In this document: positions 1 through 5,297 of the stretch, piece after piece
How the letters are laid out: each line of letters opens with the position of its first letter
Position numbering within the stretch: position 1 is the first letter of the stretch
Origin: Desulfobacterales bacterium
GTDB taxonomy: Bacteria > Desulfobacterota > Desulfobacteria > Desulfobacterales > Desulfobacteraceae
Assembly (NCBI GenBank): GCA_022361135.1
Contig: JAKSBM010000451.1
Location: 1-7,302 of the forward strand
Length of the DNA: 7,302 bases
Direction: 5' to 3'
Translations under genes and position numbers: made by a program
Notes under the pieces: model-generated
Databases searched by the model: none
What the model was told of the DNA's origin: nothing
What the model saw: only the letters and a program-made list of their open reading frames with translations

Positions 1-246
1 GCGCAGCAATTTCCTTTTCACCAGGGCATCAATGAACCGGGTGATGGTGGACGGGGTCAGGTGAAGTTTCTGGCTTAGATCCTTGGGACTGATGCCGGGC
101 ATTTCATAAACCTGGAGCAAAAGGGATGCATGGGCCGGGGAGAGCTTCAACGGACGAAAGGCATTCTCCGCCAGTTTGAGCAATTGCCGGGAAAAGGCAT
201 TGGTATTGAAGAAAAGACAGCTTGAGAGAAAATTATCATCCTGCAT
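1..246 (-). CDS. MarR-family transcriptional regulator (partial, N-terminal 82 residues)
   Basis: Reading the minus strand from the ATG at 246 gives an open frame of exactly 82 codons that runs off the left edge, so the C-terminal part is missing. The translation begins MQDDNFLSSCLFF and contains LSPAHASLLLQVYEMPGISP (about residues 36-54), then KDLSQKLHLTPSTITRFIDALVKRKLLR. This is the winged helix-turn-helix pattern of MarR-type regulators: an 'LSPAHASLL' helix, then a recognition helix near 'TPSTITRFIDALV'. MarR proteins act as dimers in the cytoplasm, usually repressing nearby genes until a small ligand binds. An AAGGA Shine-Dalgarno-like stretch lies about 9 nt upstream of the ATG. The gene is divergent from argJ and shares a roughly 150-bp intergenic region with it; whether it regulates argJ cannot be told. 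Ligand and targets are unknown. Confidence 0.8.
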   Translation of the reverse strand, partial: MQDDNFLSSCLFFNTNAFSRQLLKLAENAFRPLKLSPAHASLLLQVYEMPGISPKDLSQKLHLTPSTITRFIDALVKRKLLR

Positions 247-278
247 GACGGGATTCCTTTTGGATGGGTTTGCATGTA

Positions 279-307
279 CAACTATTATTTTTGCCTGGAA
301 TTGTCAA
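279..307 (-). promoter_or_regulatory. Possible promoter for the leftward MarR gene
   Basis: On the minus strand a perfect -35 hexamer TTGACA occupies 307-302. The downstream AT-rich stretch (AAAATAATAGTTG) offers only poor -10 matches: TAATAG at a short 14-nt spacing, or TAGTTG at 17 nt. The position, about 35-60 nt upstream of the ATG at 246, is sensible, but the weak -10 keeps this tentative. Confidence 0.25.
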
Positions 308-324
308 CCCGGTTATACTGGCTA

Positions 325-353
325 TTTACAAGGTATATCCCCCATCGTATAAT
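325..353 (+). promoter_or_regulatory. Sigma70-type promoter for argJ
   Basis: TTTACA (325-330) and a perfect TATAAT (348-353) are separated by exactly 17 nt, a near-consensus housekeeping promoter. Transcription would start near 360, giving a leader of about 39 nt before the ATG at 399. This also argues that the open frame upstream of 399 is not translated, because it would begin before the transcription start. Confidence 0.7.
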
Positions 354-398
354 GCCTTTTTTGTATCCGATCACCCTTTCAAGCAGGAGTCATATGTG

Positions 399-1595
399 AT
401 GGCAGGCCAATACCAGATTAAAGGATTTCAATTTGCCGGTATCCATGCGGGCATTAAAAAATTAAACGGTGTCAAAGACCTGGGATTGATACTCTGTAAG
501 AGTCCGGTTCCGGCTGCAGCGGTTTTTACCCGAAATCGCGTTAAGGCGGCACCGGTACTTCTGGGCGAAAAGGTGATGGAAAAAGGGCGATGCCGGGCGG
601 TTTTGGTGAATTCAGGCAATGCCAACTGTTTTACCGGAGAACAGGGCATGGCCGATGCAAAGGCATGCAGCCGGTACGTGGCGGAAAACTGGGAATTTCC
701 CCAGGATGAGGTCATGGTATCCTCCACCGGGGTCATTGGTGCTCCCCTTCCCATGGATCGGTTTGAAACCGGCATTCCGGCACTGAAGCCCGAGCTGGGA
801 GAAGATAATCTAATGGACTTTGCCCAGGCCATCCTGACCACGGATCTTTCCACCAAGGTGGTTCAAATGTCCGTGGACCTAGCGGACACCAATCAAACCA
901 TTAACATGGTTGGGGTGGCCAAGGGGTCCGGCATGATTCGACCGGACATGGCCACCATGTTGGCCTATGTGCTCACCGATGCGAAAATCTCCCCTCCGGA
1001 TTTGAAAAAAGCCCTTGTGGCTGCCAATGAAAAGTCCTTTAACCGGATCACCGTGGATGGAGACACCTCAACCAACGATACACTCATGTGCCTGGCATCG
1101 GGTGAAGGCGATGCTGAAATCAATGATGACCCTTCCTTTAAAGCCTTTTCCAATTTGCTGGAACAGGTTTGCTTCAAGTTGGGTAAGATGATTGTCAAGG
1201 ACGGAGAGGGGGCCACCAAGGTCATCCAGATCAAGGTCAAAGGGGGGAAAACCCCGGATGATGCCTTCCTGGCCGCCGAGGCCATTGCCCATTCCAACTT
1301 GGTGAAAACCGCCATCTACGGGGAAGATCCCAATTGGGGGAGAATCACTGCCGCGGCCGGTCGATCCGGTGCCCATGTGGTGGCGGAAAAAATGGATCTT
1401 TACTTTGGGGAGCAGCCCCTGGTTCTCCAGGGCAAATGGCTGGGGCCGGATGCCGAAAAAAAGGCGGCCCAAATCATGAAAGCCAAGGAAATCATCATCA
1501 TCCTCGACCTCAATCTGGGTGACCATGAAGATGCCTTTCTCTTCTGTGATTTCAGTGAGGATTACGTTAAAATAAATGCCGATTACAGGTCCTAG
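399..1595 (+). CDS. argJ: ArgJ: glutamate N-acetyltransferase / ornithine acetyltransferase
   Basis: ArgJ transfers the acetyl group from N-acetylornithine to glutamate, recycling acetyl in arginine biosynthesis; some members also use acetyl-CoA to make N-acetylglutamate. The 398-residue product has the usual family length. Visible hallmarks are NSGNAN (residues 71-76), the oxyanion-hole motif SSTGVIG with Thr110-Gly111, and KGSGMIRPDMATML (175-188), in which Ala185-Thr186 is the self-cleavage site and Thr186 becomes the N-terminal nucleophile of the beta chain. TVDGDTSTNDT, DPNWGRI and the C-terminal INADYRS are also typical. I chose ATG 399 because AGGAG (385-389) lies 9 nt upstream and a TATAAT box sits at 348-353; an in-frame GTG at 396 is the close alternative. 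The frame stays open back to 264, but that extension has no ArgJ character. Whether the enzyme is mono- or bifunctional cannot be decided by eye. No ArgR-like box was seen upstream. Confidence 0.95.
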   Translation: MAGQYQIKGFQFAGIHAGIKKLNGVKDLGLILCKSPVPAAAVFTRNRVKAAPVLLGEKVMEKGRCRAVLVNSGNANCFTGEQGMADAKACSRYVAENWEFPQDEVMVSSTGVIGAPLPMDRFETGIPALKPELGEDNLMDFAQAILTTDLSTKVVQMSVDLADTNQTINMVGVAKGSGMIRPDMATMLAYVLTDAKISPPDLKKALVAANEKSFNRITVDGDTSTNDTLMCLASGEGDAEINDDPSFKAFSNLLEQVCFKLGKMIVKDGEGATKVIQIKVKGGKTPDDAFLAAEAIAHSNLVKTAIYGEDPNWGRITAAAGRSGAHVVAEKMDLYFGEQPLVLQGKWLGPDAEKKAAQIMKAKEIIIILDLNLGDHEDAFLFCDFSEDYVKINADYRS

Positions 1596-1598
1596 GAA
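1594..1598 (+). promoter_or_regulatory. Shine-Dalgarno of the pseudouridine synthase, overlapping the argJ stop
   Basis: AGGAA at 1594-1598 begins inside the argJ TAG stop (1593-1595) and precedes the ATG at 1603 by four bases. The site supports the choice of 1603 as start and suggests translational coupling to argJ. Confidence 0.6.
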
Positions 1599-1602
1599 AT
1601 AA

Positions 1603-2352
1603 ATGGCAAAAAGCAGTTCAAATACAAGTAGCAAGGCCGCAGCCACCATGCGGTTGCAAAAATTCCTCGCCCATGCCGGGGTCTGTTCCCGCCGTGCCGC
1701 AGAGGCGCATATCCTGGCCGGCAAGGTCCGGGTCAATGGGCAGGTGGTGGATGCCCTGGGCAGCCAGGTGGATCCGGTAAAGGATCAGGTGACATTTGAG
1801 GGGAAGCCCATCACGGTTTCCCCCAAAAAGGAATTTGTTTACCTGGCCGTGAATAAGCCCAGGGGAGTGATTACCACCTGCTCCCAGGAAAAGGCCAAAA
1901 TCATCCTGGATCTGATTCCTGTAAAGGAGCGGGTATATCCCGTGGGCCGGTTGGACAAGGATTCCGACGGCTTGGTCCTGTTGACCAATGATGGCGAACT
2001 CCACAACAAGCTTTCCCACCCCTCCCACAACCATGAAAAGGAATATTATGTCACCACCCGCCATCCCATTAAGGATAAGGCGTTGGCAGCCATGGCCAAG
2101 GGGGTGGTCATCCAGGGGGAGCGTACCCGCAAGGCCGAGGTTCGGCGGGTGGGGCCCAAGGCATTTAAAATTGTCCTCAAACAGGGCCGGAATCGACAGA
2201 TTCGTAAAATGGTGGGCAAGGTGGGAAATGCCGTGGATCGGCTCCAACGGGTCCGCATGTCCAATGTCCGCCTGGGGCGGCTGAAACTTGGGGGCTGGCG
2301 CCATCTCACCCCCGAGGAAATTAAAGTGCTTAAAAATTTGAACCCCGGTTAA
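1603..2352 (+). CDS. rluF: RsuA/RluB/RluF-family rRNA pseudouridine synthase, RluF-like
   Basis: Enzymes of this family isomerise specific uridines in rRNA to pseudouridine during ribosome assembly. The 249-residue protein starts with about 15 Ser/Ala-rich residues. An S4 RNA-binding domain follows (about 16-72: RLQKFLAHAGVCSRRAAE, GKVRVNGQVV), then the catalytic domain with VNKPRGV (83-89), GRLDKDSDGLVLLTNDGEL (115-133; Asp118 is the expected catalytic aspartate), HEKEYYVTT (144-152) and GRNRQIRKM (195-203). The wording GRLDKDS, HEKEY, NRQIRKM and a final GGWRHLTPEE resembles E. coli RluF (23S rRNA U2604) more than RluB or RsuA, but the long basic C-terminal tail of E. coli RluF is absent. 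The symbol is therefore a best match, and the target uridine is not proven. The gene follows argJ with a 7-nt gap and is probably cotranscribed. An internal ATG at 1648, at the start of the S4 domain, lacks a clear ribosome-binding site. Confidence 0.88.
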   Translation: MAKSSSNTSSKAAATMRLQKFLAHAGVCSRRAAEAHILAGKVRVNGQVVDALGSQVDPVKDQVTFEGKPITVSPKKEFVYLAVNKPRGVITTCSQEKAKIILDLIPVKERVYPVGRLDKDSDGLVLLTNDGELHNKLSHPSHNHEKEYYVTTRHPIKDKALAAMAKGVVIQGERTRKAEVRRVGPKAFKIVLKQGRNRQIRKMVGKVGNAVDRLQRVRMSNVRLGRLKLGGWRHLTPEEIKVLKNLNPG

Positions 2353-2411
2353 TCTATCTTTCACGACGCTTTATTCCCTTCCTTGGGGCGGCTTCGGTCG
2401 AGTTCGGGTGA

Positions 2412-2441
2412 CGGACAGAATTTTAATGGCCTGATTATAAA
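2412..2441 (+). promoter_or_regulatory. Candidate promoter of the IclR-family gene
   Basis: CGGACA (2412-2417, four of six -35 matches) and TATAAA (2436-2441, five of six -10 matches) are spaced by 18 nt, predicting a start near 2448. That would place the palindrome at 2448-2459 on the start site and the AAAGTTAA repeats in the leader, as in autorepression. A second pair, TTTTCA (2447-2452) and TATAAA (2471-2476), would start transcription inside the Shine-Dalgarno and is less likely. Confidence 0.4.
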
Positions 2442-2447
2442 GATGTT

Positions 2448-2459
2448 TTTCAACTGAAA
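2448..2459. promoter_or_regulatory. Candidate operator: palindrome TTTCA-AC-TGAAA
   Basis: TTTCAACTGAAA is an inverted repeat with perfect 5-bp arms around two bases. It sits just downstream of the candidate iclR promoter and upstream of the GTG start. Many IclR-type repressors bind short TTTC/GAAA-armed palindromes near their own promoters, so autoregulation is a reasonable inference. Such a short palindrome could also occur by chance in AT-rich DNA. Confidence 0.35.
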
Positions 2460-2462
2460 TGC

Positions 2463-2481
2463 AAAGTTAATATAAAGTTAA
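2463..2481. repeat. Direct repeat AAAGTTAA x2, 11 bp apart
   Basis: AAAGTTAA occurs at 2463-2470 and 2474-2481. The starts are 11 bp apart, about one helical turn, so both would face the same side of the DNA. The repeats end against the ribosome-binding site of the IclR gene. A near-identical element lies inverted upstream of the next operon (3311-3322). This could be a regulator binding site. Confidence 0.4.
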
Positions 2482-2490
2482 GGGGGAGAC

Positions 2491-3267
2491 GTGGGCCAGA
2501 CCATCCAATCGTTGGAACGGGGACTTCGAATCCTGGATATCCTGGGACGGGCGGCCACCCCCCTGGGCCTCAATGAGATCGCCGCCCAATTTTCCATTAA
2601 TCGTTCGTCGGTATTTCGCCTCATTTCCACCCTGGTTCAATGCGGCTACGTGACCCAGGATCCCGAAAATCGCCAATACAGCCTGGGCATCAAACTCCTT
2701 GAACTCTCCTCGGGCCTGACTTCCTTTGCACAGATTGAAGCCCGTCTTAGGCCCGTTCTCAAGCAATTGCAGAGGGAAACCGGTCAAAATGCCCACCTGG
2801 GGGTTTTTGATAAAAATGACATGGTTTTCCTGGCCGTGGAGCAACCCCTGGGGCACCTCTCCTTGACCATTGGCGTGGGTAATCGAGAACCCGCCCTCTA
2901 TACTGCCCTGGGCCGTGCCATCCTGGCCTTTCTGCCCAAGGACCAACTTGAGGATTTCCTTTCCCGGGCCAGTTTCCAGGCCCACACCCCCAAATCCCTG
3001 GTTCACAGGGATGAGGTCATCCAGGTCCTGGATGATATTCGCCAGAGCGGTCTGGCCGTGGACGATGAGGAATACCGCTCCGGTATTTCCTGTTTCAGCG
3101 CTCCGGTTTTCGACGGGACCGGCCAAGTGGTTTATGCCATAGGGATTTCGGGTCTAAGGGATATGGTTTCCCCCCGGGAAGAGCTCATTTCCAATGCCGT
3201 TGGCCGTTCCGGAGTCCAGGCCTCCCAGCTGCTGGGTTTTAAAGGGTCTCATCCCTGGAAGGGATAA
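2491..3267 (+). CDS. IclR-family transcriptional regulator
   Basis: The 258-residue product has the standard IclR layout. An N-terminal winged helix-turn-helix spans about residues 4-72 (QSLERGLRILDIL, LGLNEIAAQFSINRSSVFRLISTLVQCGYV, then the wing RQYSLGIKLLEL). An effector-binding domain spans about 84-250, with the family signatures LYTALGRAILAFL (136-148) and GLAVDDEEYRSGISCFSAPVFDGTG (187-211), followed by a YAIGISG strand. IclR proteins are cytoplasmic regulators, usually dimers or tetramers, that sense organic acids or aromatic compounds and control adjacent catabolic genes. The start is GTG at 2491, preceded by a purine-rich AGGGGGAG; no better ATG is nearby. It lies immediately upstream of, and on the same strand as, the ThDP-enzyme/dehydratase/aldehyde dehydrogenase set, which makes it the likely regulator of that operon. 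Whether it represses or activates, and its ligand, cannot be read from the sequence. Confidence 0.92.
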   Translation: MGQTIQSLERGLRILDILGRAATPLGLNEIAAQFSINRSSVFRLISTLVQCGYVTQDPENRQYSLGIKLLELSSGLTSFAQIEARLRPVLKQLQRETGQNAHLGVFDKNDMVFLAVEQPLGHLSLTIGVGNREPALYTALGRAILAFLPKDQLEDFLSRASFQAHTPKSLVHRDEVIQVLDDIRQSGLAVDDEEYRSGISCFSAPVFDGTGQVVYAIGISGLRDMVSPREELISNAVGRSGVQASQLLGFKGSHPWKG

Positions 3268-3272
3268 AATTC

Positions 3273-3309
3273 CAAAAAACATGGTTCTTGAAGCAAGGTT
3301 TTTGTTTTT
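3273..3309 (+). terminator. Possible weak intrinsic terminator after the IclR gene
   Basis: An AAAAAC run (3275-3280) can pair with GTTTTT (3298-3303), and inside it CTTG (3287-3290) pairs with CAAG (3294-3297) around a 3-nt loop. A T-rich tract continues to 3309. The stem is AT-rich and has an asymmetric bulge, so termination would be inefficient; some read-through from iclR into the operon is possible. Confidence 0.3.
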
Positions 3310-3310
3310 A

Positions 3311-3322
3311 TAAATTAACTTT
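3311..3322. repeat. Inverted copy of the iclR-leader element
   Basis: Read on the minus strand this 12-mer is AAAGTTAATTTA. It matches AAAGTTAATATA at 2463-2474 in 11 of 12 positions, and it lies 5 bp upstream of the TTGACA box of the operon promoter. A shared binding site for the IclR-type regulator is one explanation; the AT-rich composition makes chance a real alternative. Confidence 0.35.
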
Positions 3323-3326
3323 TTCC

Positions 3327-3356
3327 TTGACATGTGAAACGGGTGTTTCTTATTGT
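3327..3356 (+). promoter_or_regulatory. Promoter of the ThDP-enzyme operon
   Basis: A perfect TTGACA (3327-3332) and TATTGT (3351-3356, four of six -10 matches) are 18 nt apart. Transcription would begin near 3363, giving a leader of about 37 nt before the ATG at 3400. The strong -35, weak -10 and palindromes over the spacer and start site are typical of a regulated promoter. Confidence 0.5.
3336..3349. promoter_or_regulatory. Candidate operator: GAAAC-N4-GTTTC
   Basis: Perfect 5-bp inverted arms GAAAC (3336-3340) and GTTTC (3345-3349) flank GGGT. They lie wholly within the spacer of the operon promoter, where a bound repressor would block RNA polymerase. The GAAAC/GTTTC arms are reminiscent of sites bound by KdgR, an IclR-family regulator of sugar-acid catabolism; this is a resemblance from memory, not a matrix match. 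Confidence 0.45.
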
Positions 3357-3381
3357 GCAAATTAAAATTCTCAATAAGAAA
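3346..3381. repeat. Perfect 10-bp inverted repeat over -10 and start site
   Basis: TTTCTTATTG (3346-3355) and CAATAAGAAA (3372-3381) are perfect reverse complements separated by 16 nt. The left arm covers most of the proposed -10 hexamer and overlaps the GTTTC arm of the 3336-3349 palindrome; the right arm falls in the early leader, 9 nt before the GGAGG ribosome-binding site. With transcription starting near 3363 the left arm would not be transcribed, so a DNA operator with arm centres 26 bp apart is favoured. If a more upstream promoter is used, the same repeat would form an mRNA hairpin just before the ribosome-binding site. Confidence 0.6.
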
Positions 3382-3399
3382 TAGACCAGTGGAGGCACC

Positions 3400-5289
3400 A
3401 TGGACGTACATGGGTTGGATGTTAAGGAAATGGAAGCCCGGGCATCTTTCTTTGCCAGTGGTGGGAATTCTATCCCGTGGCCATCCGGGGAAGATTCCTT
3501 TTTGTTTCAGGATATCAGTCTGGCGGAACTCATTGTCATCGGATTGATCCGGCAGAAGGTTACCAAATTCGTAGGGATTTTCGGCCATGGGTCAACCCAG
3601 TTGGGAAATGTCCTTCGCATCTATGAAAAGGCCGGATTGGTGAAAATGTTCAACCTTCGCCATGAGACCGAAGCGGTCCATGCCGCCACCGCCCTGAATT
3701 GGGTTTGTGGGGAAAAGGCAGCCGTTGTCACTTCCATTGGTCCCGGTGCCCTCCAGGCTTTGGCCGGTTCCCTGGTGCCCCTTTCCGACGGCGTCGGGGT
3801 CTGGTTTCTCCTGGGGGATGAAACCTCCGAGGATGAAGGGCCCAACATGCAGCAGCTGCCCGGCTCCGAGCAGAATGGATTCCATCGCCTTTTTTCAGCC
3901 ATGGGACCAACCTATACCCTCCATACCCAAATGGCTGTGGGAACAGCCCTTAAACGCGGCTTGGCCGCAACGGATCATCCCCTTCGTCCTTCTCCTTTTT
4001 TTCTACTCATGCCCATGAATGTCCAGGGGGAAATCCTTTCCAACTTCAACCTGGATGAATTGCCACCCCCCTTTGCCCGGTCGGTGGCCGCTGCTGCACA
4101 GGGGCAGGGATACCGGGCCGCGGCCGAAGCCATTGCCCGGGCCGAAAAGGTGGTGGTGAAAGTCGGCGGCGGGGCCAAGGGCGCGGGGGCTGAATTGGCA
4201 GATTTTTTGGAAGTGTCCGGTGGGGTGGGGGTCCACTCTCCCCTGGCGCCGGGAGTCCCCCCGTCTTCCCATCCCAGGAATATGACCGTGGGAGGTTCCA
4301 AGGGGTCCCTGTCCGGTAACTTTGCCATGGAAAACGCAGACCTCCTCGTCCTGGTGGGAAGCCGTTGCGTCTGCCAATCCGATTGCTCCCGAACCGGATA
4401 TCCGGGGGTGAAGCAGGTCGTCACCATCAATGCCGATCTGGAAGGGGCCATCCATTACGGGAGGAACATTCCCCTGGTGGGGGATGCCGCAGCCACCCTT
4501 GGTCTGCTCACTGAAAAATTGCGATCCTTGGGTTCCATGAATTCGGCCAAGGACGCTTGGGTCCATGCCTGTGTGGAAAAACGGAAGGAATGGGATGATT
4601 TTCGCAGCCAGCGATATGCAGCTCCCCCCCTTTACGATCCGGCCTGGGGCAAATCCGTTCTTACCCAGCCCTTGGCATTGAAGACCGCCCTGGATTGGGC
4701 CAGGGAGCACAACGCCAAAACCTTTTTCGACGCCGGGGATGTCCAGGCCAATGGATTTCAAATTCTGGAAGATGAAGAGCCCGGGATGACCTTTACGGAA
4801 ACCGGTGCCTCTTATATGGGATTTGCCTCCTCGGCCCTCATGGCCTCGGCCATGGCCGACACTGGTTTCTATGGGTTGGCCCTGACCGGGGACGGCTCTT
4901 TTCTCATGAATCCCCAGATCCTTGTGGATGGTGTTCGCCACGGGGTAACCGGAACCATTTTGGTTCTGGATAATCGTCGCATGGGTGCCATCTCAGGCCT
5001 CCAGGAAGCCCAATACGGGGAAGCATATGCCACATGGGATCATGTGGCCGTGGATTATGTTGCCATGGCCCGGTCCATAGAAGGGGTGGCTGGGTTTTAC
5101 GGGGGAGAGACCGTGGCTGAGCTTCAGGCTGCCCTGGATCAGTCATTCAAACACATGGGGCTTTCCCTCATCCATGTGCCGGTCTACTACGGACCCGATC
5201 CCCTGGGGGGAATGGGGGTTTTCGGCCGTTGGAACGTGGGGAATTGGTGCAGGGAAACCCAGGCATTGCGCCATCGTATCGGTCTATAG
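3400..5289 (+). CDS. IolD-like thiamine-diphosphate-dependent enzyme
   Basis: This 629-residue protein has the three-domain layout of ThDP enzymes such as acetolactate synthase and IolD. The PYR domain (about 37-210) contains FVGIFGHGS (57-65), the IFGHG wording typical of IolD (trihydroxycyclohexane-dione hydrolase), then HETEAVHAA (88-96; Glu89 the likely cofactor-activating glutamate) and TSIGPGALQ. A central domain (about 235-375) includes VVVKVGGGAKGAGAELADFL. The PP domain (about 425-600) carries TGDGSFLMN (496-504) and LDNRRMG, giving GDG-X25-N with Asp498 and Asn525 as expected magnesium-diphosphate ligands. The tail RWNVGNW echoes the WWNVG of IolD. About 36 residues precede the PYR domain, and a C-x-C-x3-C cluster (Cys323/325/329) is unusual. 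The start is ATG 3400, with GGAGG at 3391-3395. Family membership is firm; the substrate is not. IolD-type C-C hydrolysis or 2-keto acid decarboxylation are both possible. No regulatory small subunit is nearby, which argues against acetolactate synthase. Confidence 0.85.
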   Translation: MDVHGLDVKEMEARASFFASGGNSIPWPSGEDSFLFQDISLAELIVIGLIRQKVTKFVGIFGHGSTQLGNVLRIYEKAGLVKMFNLRHETEAVHAATALNWVCGEKAAVVTSIGPGALQALAGSLVPLSDGVGVWFLLGDETSEDEGPNMQQLPGSEQNGFHRLFSAMGPTYTLHTQMAVGTALKRGLAATDHPLRPSPFFLLMPMNVQGEILSNFNLDELPPPFARSVAAAAQGQGYRAAAEAIARAEKVVVKVGGGAKGAGAELADFLEVSGGVGVHSPLAPGVPPSSHPRNMTVGGSKGSLSGNFAMENADLLVLVGSRCVCQSDCSRTGYPGVKQVVTINADLEGAIHYGRNIPLVGDAAATLGLLTEKLRSLGSMNSAKDAWVHACVEKRKEWDDFRSQRYAAPPLYDPAWGKSVLTQPLALKTALDWAREHNAKTFFDAGDVQANGFQILEDEEPGMTFTETGASYMGFASSALMASAMADTGFYGLALTGDGSFLMNPQILVDGVRHGVTGTILVLDNRRMGAISGLQEAQYGEAYATWDHVAVDYVAMARSIEGVAGFYGGETVAELQAALDQSFKHMGLSLIHVPVYYGPDPLGGMGVFGRWNVGNWCRETQALRHRIGL

Positions 5290-5293
5290 GAGG
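5288..5293 (+). promoter_or_regulatory. Strong Shine-Dalgarno of the dehydratase, overlapping the upstream stop
   Basis: AGGAGG (5288-5293) starts within the TAG stop (5287-5289) of the ThDP gene and is followed by more G residues up to the ATG at 5298. It fixes the dehydratase start and implies coupled translation of the two proteins. The frame is open further upstream to 5229, but those codons lie inside the ThDP gene and have no such site. Confidence 0.75.
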
Positions 5294-5297
5294 GGGG

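Larger units (their letters stand above)
2353..2490. other. Intergenic region between the pseudouridine synthase and iclR-type gene
   Basis: This 138-bp stretch holds no convincing intrinsic terminator: the GC-rich part near 2390-2415 has no strong hairpin followed by a T run. Its right half is AT-rich and contains the candidate promoter, the TTTCA/TGAAA palindrome and the AAAGTTAA direct repeats listed separately. No tRNA or small gene was seen. Confidence 0.6.

Noticed and set aside
264..398. In-frame upstream extension of argJ to an ATG at 264
   Set aside because: The extension lacks ArgJ similarity, contains the TTTACA/TATAAT promoter, and a good AGGAG site precedes the ATG at 399.
247..398. 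ArgR or MarR operator in the marR-argJ intergenic region
   Set aside because: Only short imperfect palindromes such as TTGCATGTACAA and AACC-C-GGTT were found; none is strong enough to call.
1068..2364. Minus-strand open frames opposite argJ and the pseudouridine synthase
   Set aside because: No domain wording or plausible start context; the plus-strand genes explain the region.
2385..2415. tRNA-like or terminator-like GC-rich stretch (GGTCGAGTTCGGG)
   Set aside because: The T-arm resemblance is superficial, no acceptor or anticodon stem can be formed, and no hairpin with a T tract is present.
4003..4941. Minus-strand open frame (312 codons) opposite the ThDP gene
   Set aside because: Same reasoning: low-complexity Gly/His-rich translation opposite a gene with intact catalytic motifs.
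5196..5240. Runs of G that might form a quadruplex before the dehydratase
   Set aside because: Only three good G runs with uneven long loops, inside coding sequence rich in GGG codons.
5229..5297. Upstream extension of the dehydratase into the ThDP gene
   Set aside because: The residues have no dehydratase character, and AGGAGG at 5288-5293 points to the ATG at 5298.
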